Shown one piece after another: positions 48,761-58,962 of a stretch of 64,000 nucleotides of DNA. The stretch is from contig NZ_JAKYXC010000002.1 in the NCBI RefSeq assembly GCF_022538185.1, positions 124,001 through 188,000 of the forward strand, read 5' to 3'. The first letter of the stretch is position 1, and each line of letters begins with the position of its first letter. Both the position numbers and the translations under genes were made by a program. A model generated the notes under the pieces. The model made no database searches. It saw only the letters and a program-made list of their open reading frames with translations, and was not told where the DNA came from. Source of the DNA: Microbacterium sp. CFH 31415. GTDB taxonomy: Bacteria; Actinomycetota; Actinomycetes; Actinomycetales; Microbacteriaceae.

Positions 48761-51184
48761 ATGACGAACATCCTCGCGCTCGACCAGATCACCATGGCCG
48801 ACCTGCCCCACGTCGGCGGGAAGAACGCGTCGCTCGGAGAGATGATCTCGCGACTCAGCGGCGCCGGGCTGCGGGTGCCTGGCGGGTTCGCCACCACCGC
48901 GACCGCGTACCGCTCTTTCCTGCGACAGGCCGGGCTCGCCGGGCGCATCGAGGCGCTGCTGGCGCCGCTGGACGTGTCCGATGTCGAAGACCTCGCTCGC
49001 GTGGGCCGGACCATTCGCTCCTGGATCGAGGATCAGCCGCTGCCGGCGGATCTCGAGTCCGACATCCGGCGCGCGTTCGACGACATGACGGCTGCGGAAC
49101 CGGACCTCGCCGACGCGACGTGGGCCGTGCGCTCGTCGGCGACGGCGGAGGACCTTCCGAGTGCCTCTTTCGCGGGTCAACAGGAGACGTATCTCCACAT
49201 CGCCGGCGTCGACAATGTGCTGGCCGCCGTGCGCAAGGTGTTCGCATCCCTGTACAACGATCGTGCGATCGCCTACCGCGTGCACCAGGGCTTCGCTCAC
49301 GGCGACGTGGCGCTCTCCGCTGCCGTGCAGCGCATGGTGCGTTCCGACATCGGGGCCTCGGGCGTCATGTTCACCATCGACACCGAGACCGGGTTCGACG
49401 GCGCGATCCTGATCACGAGCGCGTACGGCCTGGGCGAGACGGTCGTCCAGGGACAGGTGAATCCGGACGAGTTCGCGGTGTACAAGGCGGCGGTCCGCGA
49501 GGGCCGGCCGGGGATTCTCCGCCGCAGCGTGGGGGAGAAGGCCATCGCCATGAGGTTCGCCGCGGGCCATGAGGTCGGGGCGAGCACCATGATCACGACT
49601 GTGCCACCGGCGGAGCGCCGCGTGCACAGCATCAACGACGACGAGGTGATGGAGCTCGCGCGGTCCGCTCTCATCATCGAGGATCACTACGGTCGTCCGA
49701 TGGACATCGAGTGGGCGAAGGACGGCGTCGACGGGCTTCTGTACGTACTCCAGGCTCGGCCCGAGACCGTCGCGTCTCGCCTGCAAGGGCACAGCCACAC
49801 CCGCTATGCGCTCCAGGAGCACGGCAGGGTGCTGGTGCAGGGTCGCGCGATCGGTCAGCGGATCGGCGGGGGAACGGTGCGCGTCGTGCGGTCGCCGTCG
49901 GAGATGGCGAAGGTCCGCACCGGCGACGTCCTGGTCGCAGACATCACCGATCCGGATTGGGAGCCCGTGATGAAGCGGGCGGCCGCCATCGTGACGAACC
50001 GCGGCGGGCGCACGTGCCACGCGGCCATCATCGCGCGTGAACTCGGCATCCCCGCTGTCGTGGGCACCGGGACGGCTACGCGGGACCTGGCCGACGGCGA
50101 CGGCGTGACGGTCGTCTGCTCGCAAGGGGAGAGCGGGCTCGTGTACGAGGGGCTGCTGCCTTTCGTGACGGAGGAGATCGCCATCGAGCGGATGCCGGAG
50201 CTTCCGGTGCAACTCATGCTCAATGTCGGCACGCCCGATCAGGCGTTCGGCTTCGCGGCACTGCCCCATCACGGGGTCGGCTTGGCCCGGCTCGAGTTCA
50301 TCGTGGGGAACCAGATCGGCATCCACCCCCGTGCTCTCCTCGAGCTCGACTCGCTTCCGGAGCAGCTCCGCGCAGAGATCGACGTGAGGATCGCCGCCTA
50401 TCCCTCGCCGCGAGAGTTCTTCGTCCGGAGGGTCGCGGAGGGCGTGGCGACGATCGCCGCAGCCTTCGCACCCGACCCGGTGATCGTCAGGACCAGCGAC
50501 TTCAAGTCGAACGAGTACGCGCACCTCCTCGGTGGTGACCGGTATGAGCCGCAGGAGGAGAACCCGATGCTGGGGTGGCGCGGAGCGGCGCGGTACCTCA
50601 CCCCGCAGTTCGGAGAGTGCTTCGCGATGGAGTGCGAAGCACTCCGCTACGTGCGCGACGAGATGGGACTGACCAACCTCAAGATCATGGTGCCGTTCGT
50701 GCGAACCGTGGCGGAGGGAGCAGCCGTGAGCGCGGAGCTCGCCACGCACGGTCTCGAGCGCGGGCGCAACGGACTCGAGGTGATGATGATGTGCGAGATC
50801 CCCTCGAACGCGCTCCTCGCCGACCAGTTCCTGGATCACTTCGACGGGTTCTCGATCGGGTCCAACGACATGACGCAGCTCGTGCTCGGCATCGACCGCG
50901 ACTCCGAGCTCGTCGCGGATGAGTTCGATGAGCGGGATCCAGCCGTGCTGCGCGTCCTCGGCATGGCGATCGACGCGTGCAACCGGCGCGGGAAGTACGT
51001 GGGCATCTGCGGCCAGGGCCCCTCGGATCATCCGGATCTCGCCGACTGGCTCGTCGACCGCGGCATCCAGTCCATCTCGCTGAGCCCCGACACGATCGTC
51101 GGCACCTGGCTTCGGCTCGCGGAGCGCCCCGGGGTGGAGGCCGGCCGAGAGGCTCTCACGGCGCCCTCTCCGGTGGACGGCTGA
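48761..51184 (+). CDS. ppsA: phosphoenolpyruvate synthase
   Basis: An 807-residue PEP-utilising enzyme. N-terminal ATP-grasp domain ([38 protein letters not shown]), phosphohistidine swivel with His420 in [16 protein letters not shown], and C-terminal TIM barrel with [32 protein letters not shown] and [14 protein letters not shown]. It makes PEP from pyruvate and ATP; the domain order ATP-grasp/swivel/barrel and length fit PpsA rather than PPDK. ATG 48761 has no strong ribosome site (GGGTCGTGTC before it). Part of the stress island through its upstream box. Confidence 0.95.
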   Translation: MTNILALDQITMADLPHVGGKNASLGEMISRLSGAGLRVPGGFATTATAYRSFLRQAGLAGRIEALLAPLDVSDVEDLARVGRTIRSWIEDQPLPADLESDIRRAFDDMTAAEPDLADATWAVRSSATAEDLPSASFAGQQETYLHIAGVDNVLAAVRKVFASLYNDRAIAYRVHQGFAHGDVALSAAVQRMVRSDIGASGVMFTIDTETGFDGAILITSAYGLGETVVQGQVNPDEFAVYKAAVREGRPGILRRSVGEKAIAMRFAAGHEVGASTMITTVPPAERRVHSINDDEVMELARSALIIEDHYGRPMDIEWAKDGVDGLLYVLQARPETVASRLQGHSHTRYALQEHGRVLVQGRAIGQRIGGGTVRVVRSPSEMAKVRTGDVLVADITDPDWEPVMKRAAAIVTNRGGRTCHAAIIARELGIPAVVGTGTATRDLADGDGVTVVCSQGESGLVYEGLLPFVTEEIAIERMPELPVQLMLNVGTPDQAFGFAALPHHGVGLARLEFIVGNQIGIHPRALLELDSLPEQLRAEIDVRIAAYPSPREFFVRRVAEGVATIAAAFAPDPVIVRTSDFKSNEYAHLLGGDRYEPQEENPMLGWRGAARYLTPQFGECFAMECEALRYVRDEMGLTNLKIMVPFVRTVAEGAAVSAELATHGLERGRNGLEVMMMCEIPSNALLADQFLDHFDGFSIGSNDMTQLVLGIDRDSELVADEFDERDPAVLRVLGMAIDACNRRGKYVGICGQGPSDHPDLADWLVDRGIQSISLSPDTIVGTWLRLAERPGVEAGREALTAPSPVDG

Positions 51185-51277
51185 TCGGACTCAGGGCGCG
51201 ATGCCGTTGCGGATGCCCCGAGCGCTTGACCGTCTCGCGGCGACGGGGGAGCCTGGGGGAGTCCCGAGGAGGCCCCC

Positions 51278-51754
51278 ATGACCGACGTGACCCCGTTCCT
51301 GTGGTTCGACAACGATGCCGAAGCCGCGATCGCCTTCTACACCGAGCTCATCCCCGAGTCGGCGATCGTCTCGGTGGGACGGTACCCCGATGAGGTGCCT
51401 GGGATGGGCGGGAAGGTCATGCACGCGCACTTCCGTCTCGCGGGACGCGACTACTACGCGATGGATGCCGGGCCGCAGTTCCCCTTCACCGAGGCGGTCT
51501 CCCTCTACGTCGCGTGCGGCGATCAGCAGGAGGTCGACCGCTACTGGGACGCGCTCGTCGCCGACGGCGGCGAGGAGCAGCCGTGCGGCTGGCTCAAGGA
51601 CCGCTGGGGCCTGTCATGGCAGATCATCCCCGATCGCCTCATCGAGCTCATCCGTCACCCCGATCCGGAAACCGCGCACCGCGCGGTGCAGGCCATGCTG
51701 ACGATGCACCGCATCGACATCGCCGCGATCGAGGCCGCCGCCGCGGCGGCATGA
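51278..51754 (+). CDS. VOC family protein (PhnB-like)
   Basis: A 158-residue vicinal-oxygen-chelate fold protein of the former 3-demethylubiquinone methyltransferase-like group. PFLWFDNDAEAAIAFYTELIPESAI and the ending WGLSWQIIPDRLIELI are the hallmarks. Enzyme activity unknown. GAGG lies 6 bases before the ATG. Its stop overlaps the sugar dehydrogenase start (ATGATG). Confidence 0.9.
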   Translation: MTDVTPFLWFDNDAEAAIAFYTELIPESAIVSVGRYPDEVPGMGGKVMHAHFRLAGRDYYAMDAGPQFPFTEAVSLYVACGDQQEVDRYWDALVADGGEEQPCGWLKDRWGLSWQIIPDRLIELIRHPDPETAHRAVQAMLTMHRIDIAAIEAAAAAA

Positions 51755-52905
51755 TGCGCGCGCGCCTGACCGCGGTGGCGGGATGCCTCGCTCTCGCCGC
51801 CCTCGCCGCATCCGCCTGCTCCGCGACACCGCCCGCAGCGCCGGTCCCGCCCCGCGCTTCCTCGCCGGAGGCGGCGACACCCGCGCCGACCGCGACCGCT
51901 TCCGCCGAAGGCTGGTGGCGCGTGGCATCGAACCCCGAGACACTCGCCTCGGGACTCCAGGCGCCGTGGTCCGTCGTCCCGACGGGCGACGGTGGAGCGC
52001 TCATCTCGCAGCGGAACGACGGCCGGGTGCTCGAGCTCACGCCGGCGGGGGAGGTGCGCGACGCCGGGGTCGTCCCCGGGGTGGTCTCGGGTGGCGAGTC
52101 GGGACTCCATGGCCTGGCACTGCATTCGGACGGCGCAGACACGTGGCTCTACGCCTACCACGGCGCGCGAGACGACAACCGTGTGGTGCGGATGCCGCTG
52201 CTCGGTGCCCCGGGGGAGCTGACGCTGGGTGAGGCGGAGGTGGTTTTCGAAGGCATCCCGCGCGAGAGCACCCACGACGGCGGACGGCTCGCGTTCGGCC
52301 CGGACGACTATCTCTACGTCTCGACCGGCGACGCGCAGCGGCGCGACGCGGCGCAGGATCCCGCGGCGCTCGGCGGAAAGATCCTGCGCCTGACGCCGGA
52401 GGGCGACCCCGCACCGGGCAATCCGTGGGACAACGCGGTGTGGACGCTGGGGCATCGCAATGTGCAGGGGCTGGCGTGGACGAGTGACGGCACGATGTGG
52501 GCGAGCGAATTCGGCCAGAACGCCTGGGATGAGCTGAACCGCATCGAGCCGGGGGCGAACTACGGCTGGCCGATCGTGGAGGGGACGGCGGGACGCGACG
52601 GCATGGTCGACCCGGTCGTCGCGTGGACCACGAGCGAGGCCAGCCCGAGCGGCATCGCGGCGCAGGGTGACACCGTCTTCGTCGCCGGTCTCCGCGGCCA
52701 GCGGCTCTGGACCGTCGACACCGCGGCGGGCGCGCTCGCCGCCGAGCCGCTGGCGGTCCTCACGGGCGACCAGGGCAGGCTCCGCGACGCGGTCGTCGCC
52801 CCGGACGGCACTCTGTGGGTGCTCACGAACAACACGGACGGGCGCGGTGACCCGCGTGCCGAAGACGACCTGCTGCTGCGCCTCGCCCTGGCGCCGGCGA
52901 CATGA
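51751..52905 (+). CDS. PQQ-dependent sugar dehydrogenase-like lipoprotein
   Basis: A 384-residue exported protein. Signal peptide ends in the lipobox LAASAC; a short Pro/Ala/Thr linker follows. The body is a six-bladed propeller of the GSDH type: LEAPWSV-like LQAPWSVVPTGDGGALISQR, GLHGLALHSDG, LYVSTGDAQ, and WTLGHRNVQGLAW, ASEFGQNAWDELNRIEPGANYGWP as family signatures. It may oxidise an aldose outside the membrane if PQQ is present; no PQQ synthesis genes are seen here. Start is ATG 51751 or 51754. Confidence 0.9.
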   Translation: MMRARLTAVAGCLALAALAASACSATPPAAPVPPRASSPEAATPAPTATASAEGWWRVASNPETLASGLQAPWSVVPTGDGGALISQRNDGRVLELTPAGEVRDAGVVPGVVSGGESGLHGLALHSDGADTWLYAYHGARDDNRVVRMPLLGAPGELTLGEAEVVFEGIPRESTHDGGRLAFGPDDYLYVSTGDAQRRDAAQDPAALGGKILRLTPEGDPAPGNPWDNAVWTLGHRNVQGLAWTSDGTMWASEFGQNAWDELNRIEPGANYGWPIVEGTAGRDGMVDPVVAWTTSEASPSGIAAQGDTVFVAGLRGQRLWTVDTAAGALAAEPLAVLTGDQGRLRDAVVAPDGTLWVLTNNTDGRGDPRAEDDLLLRLALAPAT

Positions 52906-52951
52906 CCCGCTCCATCGTCCGACCGCGCACGGCGCGCACTACGGTGAGACC

Positions 52952-54040
52952 GTGAGCTCTCAGCCCCGGTGTCCGCACTGTCGGCACTTCGTCTACCTGG
53001 ACGCCCTGACATGCCCGAACTGTGAAGCAGAACTCGGCTACCACATCGTCACGCGCGAGTTCTTCGGCCTGCGCCAGGGGCGCGTTCTGATCGGGGACAA
53101 GACCTGGTACACGTGCTCGAACCGCGAATGGGCGTGCAACTGGCTCGTGCGCGAGGACGCTCCCGCGGGACGATGCTTCTCGTGCCGGCTCACCCGGCGA
53201 CAGCCCGACGCCGACGACACGGTCGCACTCGAGAAGCTCGCCAAGACCGAGGAGGCCAAGCGGCGGCTCCTCCTCCAACTCGGCGACCTCGGGCTGCCGG
53301 TCGTGCCATGGGACGTCAGGCCGGGCGGACTCGGATTCGACCTGATCTCGAGCCTCTCCGACGGCAAGCCGGTGGTGATCGGCCACGCGAACGGAATCAT
53401 CACGATCGACCTTGCAGAGAGCCTCGACGACCGGCGCGAAGCACTCCGGGTGCGGCTCGGCGAGCCTTACCGCACGATCCTCGGGCATCTCCGCCACGAG
53501 GTCGGCCACTACTACCAGAACGTGCTCCTCAACGACGACGGGGCCTGGGCCCGGTGCCGCGAACTGTTCGGCGACGAGCGCACGAGCTACCGGGAGGCGC
53601 TGACGCGTCACTACAAGCTCGGCGCGCCGCCCGACTGGCACGAGAGCTTCATCTCCGAGTACGCGACGATGCACCCGTGGGAGGACTTCGCCGAGACGTT
53701 CGCGCACTACCTGCACATCACCGGCACGCTGCAGACGGCCGCGGTGATCGGAATCCACCTCGACGCGACGGTCACGAACCTCCGCGACACCGACGTCGTG
53801 CCGCTGGCCTCGTACCGCGACGAGCCGGTTCAGCGCCTGCTGAACGACTGGGAGTGGATGTCGCAGGGCTTCAACCGGATAAACCGGGCGATGGGCTTCG
53901 GCGACCTCTACCCGTTCACGATCGTCGGACCGGTGCGGCACAAGCTGGAGTTCGTCCACGACATCATCACCCGCGCGCCGCTGACGTTCGACGAGCAGGC
54001 GGCGCTGGCCTTCGCGCGCGACGACAGCGAGCAGGCATGA
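52952..54040 (+). CDS. zinc-ribbon putative metallopeptidase (Peptidase_Mx type)
   Basis: A 362-residue protein. N-terminal zinc ribbon CPHC...CPNC (about residues 7-25), a second Cys cluster CSNREWACNW...CFSC (about 53-80), then an alpha-helical metallopeptidase domain with LRHEVGHYYQN (HEXXH, near residue 175) and an EYATMHPWEDFAETFAHYLHI segment that can give the third ligand. GTG 52952 is chosen as it sets the Cys ribbon at the N-terminus. It overlaps the acyl-CoA dehydrogenase gene by 4 bases. Substrate unknown. Confidence 0.85.
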   Translation: MSSQPRCPHCRHFVYLDALTCPNCEAELGYHIVTREFFGLRQGRVLIGDKTWYTCSNREWACNWLVREDAPAGRCFSCRLTRRQPDADDTVALEKLAKTEEAKRRLLLQLGDLGLPVVPWDVRPGGLGFDLISSLSDGKPVVIGHANGIITIDLAESLDDRREALRVRLGEPYRTILGHLRHEVGHYYQNVLLNDDGAWARCRELFGDERTSYREALTRHYKLGAPPDWHESFISEYATMHPWEDFAETFAHYLHITGTLQTAAVIGIHLDATVTNLRDTDVVPLASYRDEPVQRLLNDWEWMSQGFNRINRAMGFGDLYPFTIVGPVRHKLEFVHDIITRAPLTFDEQAALAFARDDSEQA

Positions 54041-55716
54041 CAGCGTTCTCCCGCGGGGAACGCGTCATCGGGGCGGCGACGCACTACGTCGAGAACCAGC
54101 CACCGTGGCGCGTCGACATCGACGAGTTCGCGCTGAACGCCCCGCTCGCGGCTGCCGTGGACGCGTTCGGGGCGGGGTGGGCGAGCGCTCACCTCCACGA
54201 GGTGGGCGCTCTCGTCGGATCGGCCGGGTTCCAGCGGGACGCCGAACTCGCCAACGTGCACACGCCGACACTCCACGCCCACGACCGCTGGGGATTCCGA
54301 CTCGACGAGGTCGAGTACGACCCGTCGTATCACCGTGTGATCTCCGACGCGCTCGCCCACGGAGCGCACACGTCGGCGTGGGCCGAGCCGCGACCGGGTG
54401 CGCATGTGGCCCGTGCGGCGACCTTCATGCTGTTCGCGCAGGTCGAACCCGGTCACGCGTGCCCGGTCTCCATGACCCACGCGGCGGTCGCGTCGATTCA
54501 GGACTCCCCGTGGGTCGCGGATGCCTGGCTGCCGCGGCTCTTCTCCCGCGAGTACGAGCCGCGCCTGCTGCCCAACGAGGAGAAGGCGAGCGCACTCGTC
54601 GGCATGGCGATGACCGAGAAGCAGGGCGGCTCGGACGTGCGGGCCGGAACGACTGTGGGGGAGTCGATGGGCGGCCACGCCTATCAGCTCACCGGACACA
54701 AGTGGTTCTGCTCGGCGCCGATGTCGGACGGCTTCCTCGTCCTCGCGCAGACGCGCTCCGGCGCGACGGAGGAGGGCTTGTCGTGTCTCTTCGTGCCGCG
54801 GCTGCTGCCGCACGGCATGCGCAATGCGTTCCGCCTGCAGCGGCTGAAGGACAAGCTCGGCAACCGGTCGAACGCTTCCGCCGAGGTCGAGTTCGACGGC
54901 ACGGTCGGCTTCGTGCTCGGCGAGCCCGGCCGCGGCGTGCGGACGATCATCGAGATGGTCCAGCGCACGCGCCTGGACTGCGTCCTCGGCACGGCCGCCG
55001 GCATGCGCCAGTCGGTGGCGGAGGCCGCGTGGCACGCACGGGGGCGATCGGCGTTCGGGGCGAAGCTCGTCGACCAGCCGGCGATGACGGCCGTGCTCGC
55101 CGACCTCGCACTCGAGTCCGAGGCGGCGATGCTGACGGGCCTGCGACTGGCGCAGCTGTTCGAGGCCGAAGCATCCGATCGTGACATCGCCCTGCGCCGG
55201 CTGGCGACTCCGGTATCCAAGTACTGGGTCTGCAAGCGCGGCCCGCACCATGCGTATGAGTCGCTCGAGTGTCTCGGCGGCAACGGCTACACCGAGTCGT
55301 TCCCGCTCGCGCGGCGCTACCGCGAACAGCCGGTCATGGCGATCTGGGAGGGTTCGGGCAACGTGATCGCGCTCGACGTCCTGCGTGCGCTCACGCGCGA
55401 TCCGGACTCGGCGGCCGCGTTCGCCGACGAGCTGTCCACCACAGCCGGCGCCTCGATGATCCTCGACACGCACACCGCGCGCACGCTCGCACTGCTCGGC
55501 AGGCTCGCCCGCGCCGATCAGACCGAGGCGCAGGCGCAGGCGCGCCGCCTGAGCGAGTCGCTTGCGATCGCTCTGCAGGCCTCGCTCATGCTGCGCCACG
55601 CCCCGTCGGCGGACGCCGAGGCCTTCATCGCCGCGCGCCTGGGGGATGACCGGGCGGCGCAGTACGGGGCCCTGCCGACGGGCACGGATACCGGGGCCAT
55701 CGTCGCGCGTCACTGA
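54037..55716 (+). CDS. acyl-CoA dehydrogenase family protein, AidB-like
   Basis: A 559-residue flavoprotein. The N-terminal extension ATHYVENQPPWRVDIDEFALNAPL and length mark the AidB group rather than the shorter fatty acid enzymes. FAD/acyl motifs: MAMTEKQGGSDVRAGTT, LTGHKWFCSAPMSDGFLVLAQ, YESLECLGGNGYTES, and ending AIWEGSGNVIALDVLRAL. E. coli AidB is induced by alkylating stress and shields DNA; dehydrogenase activity is slight. It is coupled to the metallopeptidase gene. Confidence 0.92.
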   Translation: MTAFSRGERVIGAATHYVENQPPWRVDIDEFALNAPLAAAVDAFGAGWASAHLHEVGALVGSAGFQRDAELANVHTPTLHAHDRWGFRLDEVEYDPSYHRVISDALAHGAHTSAWAEPRPGAHVARAATFMLFAQVEPGHACPVSMTHAAVASIQDSPWVADAWLPRLFSREYEPRLLPNEEKASALVGMAMTEKQGGSDVRAGTTVGESMGGHAYQLTGHKWFCSAPMSDGFLVLAQTRSGATEEGLSCLFVPRLLPHGMRNAFRLQRLKDKLGNRSNASAEVEFDGTVGFVLGEPGRGVRTIIEMVQRTRLDCVLGTAAGMRQSVAEAAWHARGRSAFGAKLVDQPAMTAVLADLALESEAAMLTGLRLAQLFEAEASDRDIALRRLATPVSKYWVCKRGPHHAYESLECLGGNGYTESFPLARRYREQPVMAIWEGSGNVIALDVLRALTRDPDSAAAFADELSTTAGASMILDTHTARTLALLGRLARADQTEAQAQARRLSESLAIALQASLMLRHAPSADAEAFIAARLGDDRAAQYGALPTGTDTGAIVARH

Positions 55717-55741
55717 GCCTGCCCGTGGTCAGCGGACAGCA

Positions 55742-55783
55742 CTCGGCCCCCTGAGCCGGCCGCAGCCGGCGCAGGGGGCCGAG
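55742..55783. terminator. strong bidirectional terminator
   Basis: CTCGGCCCCCTG (55742-55753) and CAGGGGGCCGAG (55772-55783) are exact reverse complements; inner GCCGGC (55755-55760) pairs with GCCGGC (55765-55770) around CGCA, with one A-G mismatch between the two stems. It separates convergent genes. Confidence 0.85.
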
Positions 55784-55791
55784 GGACGAAG

Positions 55792-56226
55792 TCAGCGCGT
55801 GGTCGCGGGCGGGGTGACTGCCGCGTCGTCCCGGGCGTCGACGTCGGCCGTCGGAATCGCGGACGTGTAGCCGAGTCCACGCTCGTAGCCGTGGCCGGCA
55901 GCCGGCGCGTCGACGGCGTCGTCTGCGGTCCACGCGAGGGGCTCAGCGACGTCGACGGGAGCGTACGGACGAAGCGTCGCGATGGCGGCGACGGTGAGCG
56001 CGAGCATCACGCCGAGCACGCCGGCGCCGAGCAGGATGCCGCCGACGACCGCGATGGACTGACCGACGTAGACCTCGACACCCGTGGCGGTGCCGTCGGT
56101 GAGCGTCGTGGTCATGACGCCGAGCTTGTCGAGCAGGAGCCACGATCCGTAGGCAGCGGTGGCCAGGGAGGCGACGACAAGAGCCCAGAACGGGATGCTG
56201 CGGAGCAAACGGGGGCGGGTGGGCAT
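55792..56226 (-). CDS. small two-helix membrane protein
   Basis: A 144-residue protein. Two membrane segments, SIPFWALVVASLATAAYGSWLLLDKLG (about 10-36) and VYVGQSIAVVGGILLGAGVLGVMLALTVAAIATL (about 52-85), are followed by an acidic, Ala-rich cytosolic or outer tail. In related genomes I recall it being called a dinucleotide-utilising enzyme, which nothing in the sequence supports. ATG 56226. It is 90 bases downstream of ctaA in the same direction. Confidence 0.75.
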   Translation of the reverse strand: MPTRPRLLRSIPFWALVVASLATAAYGSWLLLDKLGVMTTTLTDGTATGVEVYVGQSIAVVGGILLGAGVLGVMLALTVAAIATLRPYAPVDVAEPLAWTADDAVDAPAAGHGYERGLGYTSAIPTADVDARDDAAVTPPATTR

Positions 56227-56315
56227 TGTTGGGATCACTCCTCCGAGATCGCGGCACGGTCGGCCGCGGCATCCGTCACGCTTCCATGCGCCCCGGTGCA
56301 GGAGCGGTGCGTCGG

Positions 56316-57275
56316 CTATGAGTCCGCTGTGCGCTCGACTTCGGCGACCGGCGCCGTGAGGTGCATCACGACCGCCGTCATCGCCGCGATCAGCATCACA
56401 GCGAGGACCATGTGGATGTTGACGAGCCAGATCGGCAGGCCCGTGCGCGCCTGCCAGAGTCCGACACCGATCTGTGCGAGCTCGACGAGCAGGAGAACGC
56501 CGACCCAGAGCGTCAGCCGCTGGGCCGGGGGAGTCCGGCGCGCGGCGGCCAGCAGCACGATCGTGAGGCCGAGGGTGATGTACGCGGGCCACGAGTGGAC
56601 GTGCTGCATGAACTCCGCGTCGAGACCGTTGCGCGCCGCCCCGCCGTCGCCCGCGTGCGGACCGGAACCGGTCACGAGGATGCCGACGATGACCGTGATG
56701 ACCACGAACGCGCTCGTGATGTGGGTGGTGACGGCGTACCACCCGGGCACCGCGAGCACGCGCGGACCCGGGGTGGCGTAGACACGCACGACCAGTGCGG
56801 CCGCCAGCGCGACCAGCACGACCGAGGCGAAGTAGTGCAGCCCGACGACGTAGGGGTTGAGGTTCGTCAGCACGGTTATGCCGCCGATCACGGCCTGGAG
56901 GGGCACGTAGAGGCCGATCACGAGAGACAGCCAGAAGAGATCCGGACGCTCACGGCGCATCCGCACGACGAAGAGGAACATCAGGATCGCGACGATGACG
57001 AGCACGAACGTCAGCAGGCGGTTGCCGAACTCGATGACGCCGTGGATGCCCATCTCCGGCGTCGCGACGAAGGACTCCGGCGTGCAGCGGGGCCAGGTCG
57101 GGCATCCGAGGCCGGATCCCGTGAGCCGCACCAGACCACCCGTGCCGACGATGGCGATCTGAACGAAGAGCGTCGCCCACGCGAGTGCGATCACCCGACG
57201 GTCGATCGTCGCCGGAAGGCGGCTCCACCAGCGCTGCCACACGCCGGTCTCCGTCGTCGTCGGTTGCGCGGACAT
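56316..57275 (-). CDS. ctaA: heme A synthase (COX15/CtaA)
   Basis: A 319-residue membrane protein with eight helices in two similar halves, each with the His pairs that bind heme: GIHGVIEFGNRLLTF and VVGLHYFASV in the first half, FMQHVHSWPAYITLG and VNIHMVLAVMLI in the second. The cysteine pair GLGCPTWPRC in the first outer loop is typical. It turns heme O into heme A for cytochrome oxidase aa3. ATG 57275 has AGGAGG upstream. It diverges from the SUF operon. Confidence 0.95.
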   Translation of the reverse strand: MSAQPTTTETGVWQRWWSRLPATIDRRVIALAWATLFVQIAIVGTGGLVRLTGSGLGCPTWPRCTPESFVATPEMGIHGVIEFGNRLLTFVLVIVAILMFLFVVRMRRERPDLFWLSLVIGLYVPLQAVIGGITVLTNLNPYVVGLHYFASVVLVALAAALVVRVYATPGPRVLAVPGWYAVTTHITSAFVVITVIVGILVTGSGPHAGDGGAARNGLDAEFMQHVHSWPAYITLGLTIVLLAAARRTPPAQRLTLWVGVLLLVELAQIGVGLWQARTGLPIWLVNIHMVLAVMLIAAMTAVVMHLTAPVAEVERTADS

Positions 57276-57543
57276 GCTTCTCGTAGCCTCCTGGAGATGG
57301 TTCCGCGCCACGGTCCGCAGGACATGCGGAGCCCGGTGCCAGGGTGGAACCTGTAGAATCGAGGGGTCGGTCGCTCGCGATGAACCGCATGGGTTCGGGC
57401 GCGGTGAACCACTGACAGTCTAGGCGCGATGGTCTGCGCCGAATGAGAGGGCCCACGAGCGGCATCCCCCTCCGGTAACTCCACCGGAGGAGCCGGAATG
57501 CCGGGGCGGATGACACCGCTAGAGCCCGGAGGAGAACGTGACG
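57276..57543. promoter_or_regulatory. divergent ctaA/sufB control region
   Basis: 268 bases with no gene. CCTCCGGT (57469-57476) and ACCGGAGG (57483-57490) form an 8-bp hairpin with a 6-base loop close to the sufB start. TAGAAT at 57354-57359 is a candidate -10 for rightward transcription. No sufR gene adjoins it. Confidence 0.4.
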
Positions 57544-58962
57544 ATGTCTGATGTGCTGATCGACCGCCCGGAGCTGGATGGCCTGGGTGTCTACGAGTTC
57601 GGGTGGCACGACACCGACGCCGCGGGTGCCGTCGCGCAGCGCGGCATCAACGAGAACGTCGTCCGCGGCATCTCGGCCCTCAAGAGCGAGCCGGAATGGA
57701 TGCTGAAGACCCGTCTCAAGGGCTATCAGCTGTTCGGCCGCAAGCCGATGCCGACCTGGGGCGCCGATCTCAGCGAGATCGACTTCGACAACATCAAGTA
57801 CTTCGTGCGCTCGACCGAGAAGCAGGCCGGGTCGTGGGAGGAGCTTCCCGAAGAGATCCGCAACACGTACGAGCGCCTGGGAATCCCCGAGGCCGAGCGC
57901 CAGCGACTCGTCGCGGGCGTCGCCGCGCAGTACGAGTCCGAGGTGGTCTACCACCAGATCAACGAGCAGCTCGAGGCGCAGGGTGTCATCTTCATGGACA
58001 CCGACACCGCGCTGCGCGAGCACCCCGAGTTCTTCGAGGAGTACTTCGGCACCGTCATCCCGGCAGGCGACAACAAGTTCGCCGCGCTGAACACCGCGGT
58101 CTGGTCGGGCGGCTCGTTCGTCTACGTCCCGCCGGGCGTGCACGTCGAGATCCCGCTGCAGGCGTACTTCCGCATCAACACCGAGAACATGGGCCAGTTC
58201 GAGCGGACGCTGATCATCGCCGACGAGGGATCGTACGTCCACTACATCGAGGGCTGCACGGCTCCGATCTACAAGTCCGACTCGCTGCACTCTGCCGTCG
58301 TCGAGATCATCGTGAAGAAGAACGCCCGCGTGCGCTACACGACGATCCAGAACTGGTCGAACAACGTCTACAACCTCGTCACCAAGCGGGCCGTCGCCCA
58401 CGAGGGCGCGACGATGGAGTGGATCGACGGCAACATCGGCTCGAAGGTCACGATGAAGTACCCGTCCATCTTCCTGATGGGAGAGCACGCCAAGGGCGAG
58501 ACCCTGTCTGTCGCCTTCGCGGGCCCCGGTCAGCACCAGGACGCCGGCGCGAAGATGATCCACATGGCGCCGTACACGCAGTCGTCGATCGTCTCCAAGT
58601 CGATCGCCCGCGGCGGCGGCCGCGCCGGCTACCGCGGCGAGGTCCGCGTCGACGCGAACGCGCACCACTCGGCCAACACCGTGCGCTGCGATGCGCTGCT
58701 CGTCGACACGATCTCGCGCTCCGACACCTATCCCGCGATCGACATCCGCGTCGACGACGTGCAGCTCGGCCACGAGGCCACGGTCTCGAAGGTCAGCGAG
58801 GAGCAGCTCTTCTATCTGATGAGCCGCGGGATGCCCGAAGACGAGGCCATGGCGATGATCGTGCGCGGCTTCATCGAGCCGATCGCCCGCGAGTTGCCCA
58901 TGGAGTACGCGCTCGAACTCAACAAGCTCATCGAGATGGGCATGGAAGGATCCGTCGGATAG
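57544..58962 (+). CDS. sufB: Fe-S cluster scaffold protein SufB
   Basis: A 472-residue SUF scaffold subunit. Family stretches: [13 protein letters not shown] near the N-terminus, [54 protein letters not shown], and [14 protein letters not shown] with the conserved late Cys in TVRCDALL. It builds clusters with SufC and SufD. GGAGGAG lies 9 bases before ATG 57544; a GTG at 57538 is too close. The stop shares its last G with the GTG of sufD. Confidence 0.97.
   Translation: MSDVLIDRPELDGLGVYEFGWHDTDAAGAVAQRGINENVVRGISALKSEPEWMLKTRLKGYQLFGRKPMPTWGADLSEIDFDNIKYFVRSTEKQAGSWEELPEEIRNTYERLGIPEAERQRLVAGVAAQYESEVVYHQINEQLEAQGVIFMDTDTALREHPEFFEEYFGTVIPAGDNKFAALNTAVWSGGSFVYVPPGVHVEIPLQAYFRINTENMGQFERTLIIADEGSYVHYIEGCTAPIYKSDSLHSAVVEIIVKKNARVRYTTIQNWSNNVYNLVTKRAVAHEGATMEWIDGNIGSKVTMKYPSIFLMGEHAKGETLSVAFAGPGQHQDAGAKMIHMAPYTQSSIVSKSIARGGGRAGYRGEVRVDANAHHSANTVRCDALLVDTISRSDTYPAIDIRVDDVQLGHEATVSKVSEEQLFYLMSRGMPEDEAMAMIVRGFIEPIARELPMEYALELNKLIEMGMEGSVG

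Noticed and set aside
52915..52951. Separate small gene between the sugar dehydrogenase and the metallopeptidase
   Set aside because: Only 46 bases of gap with no ribosome site; the frame is simply the upstream extension of the metallopeptidase reading frame.
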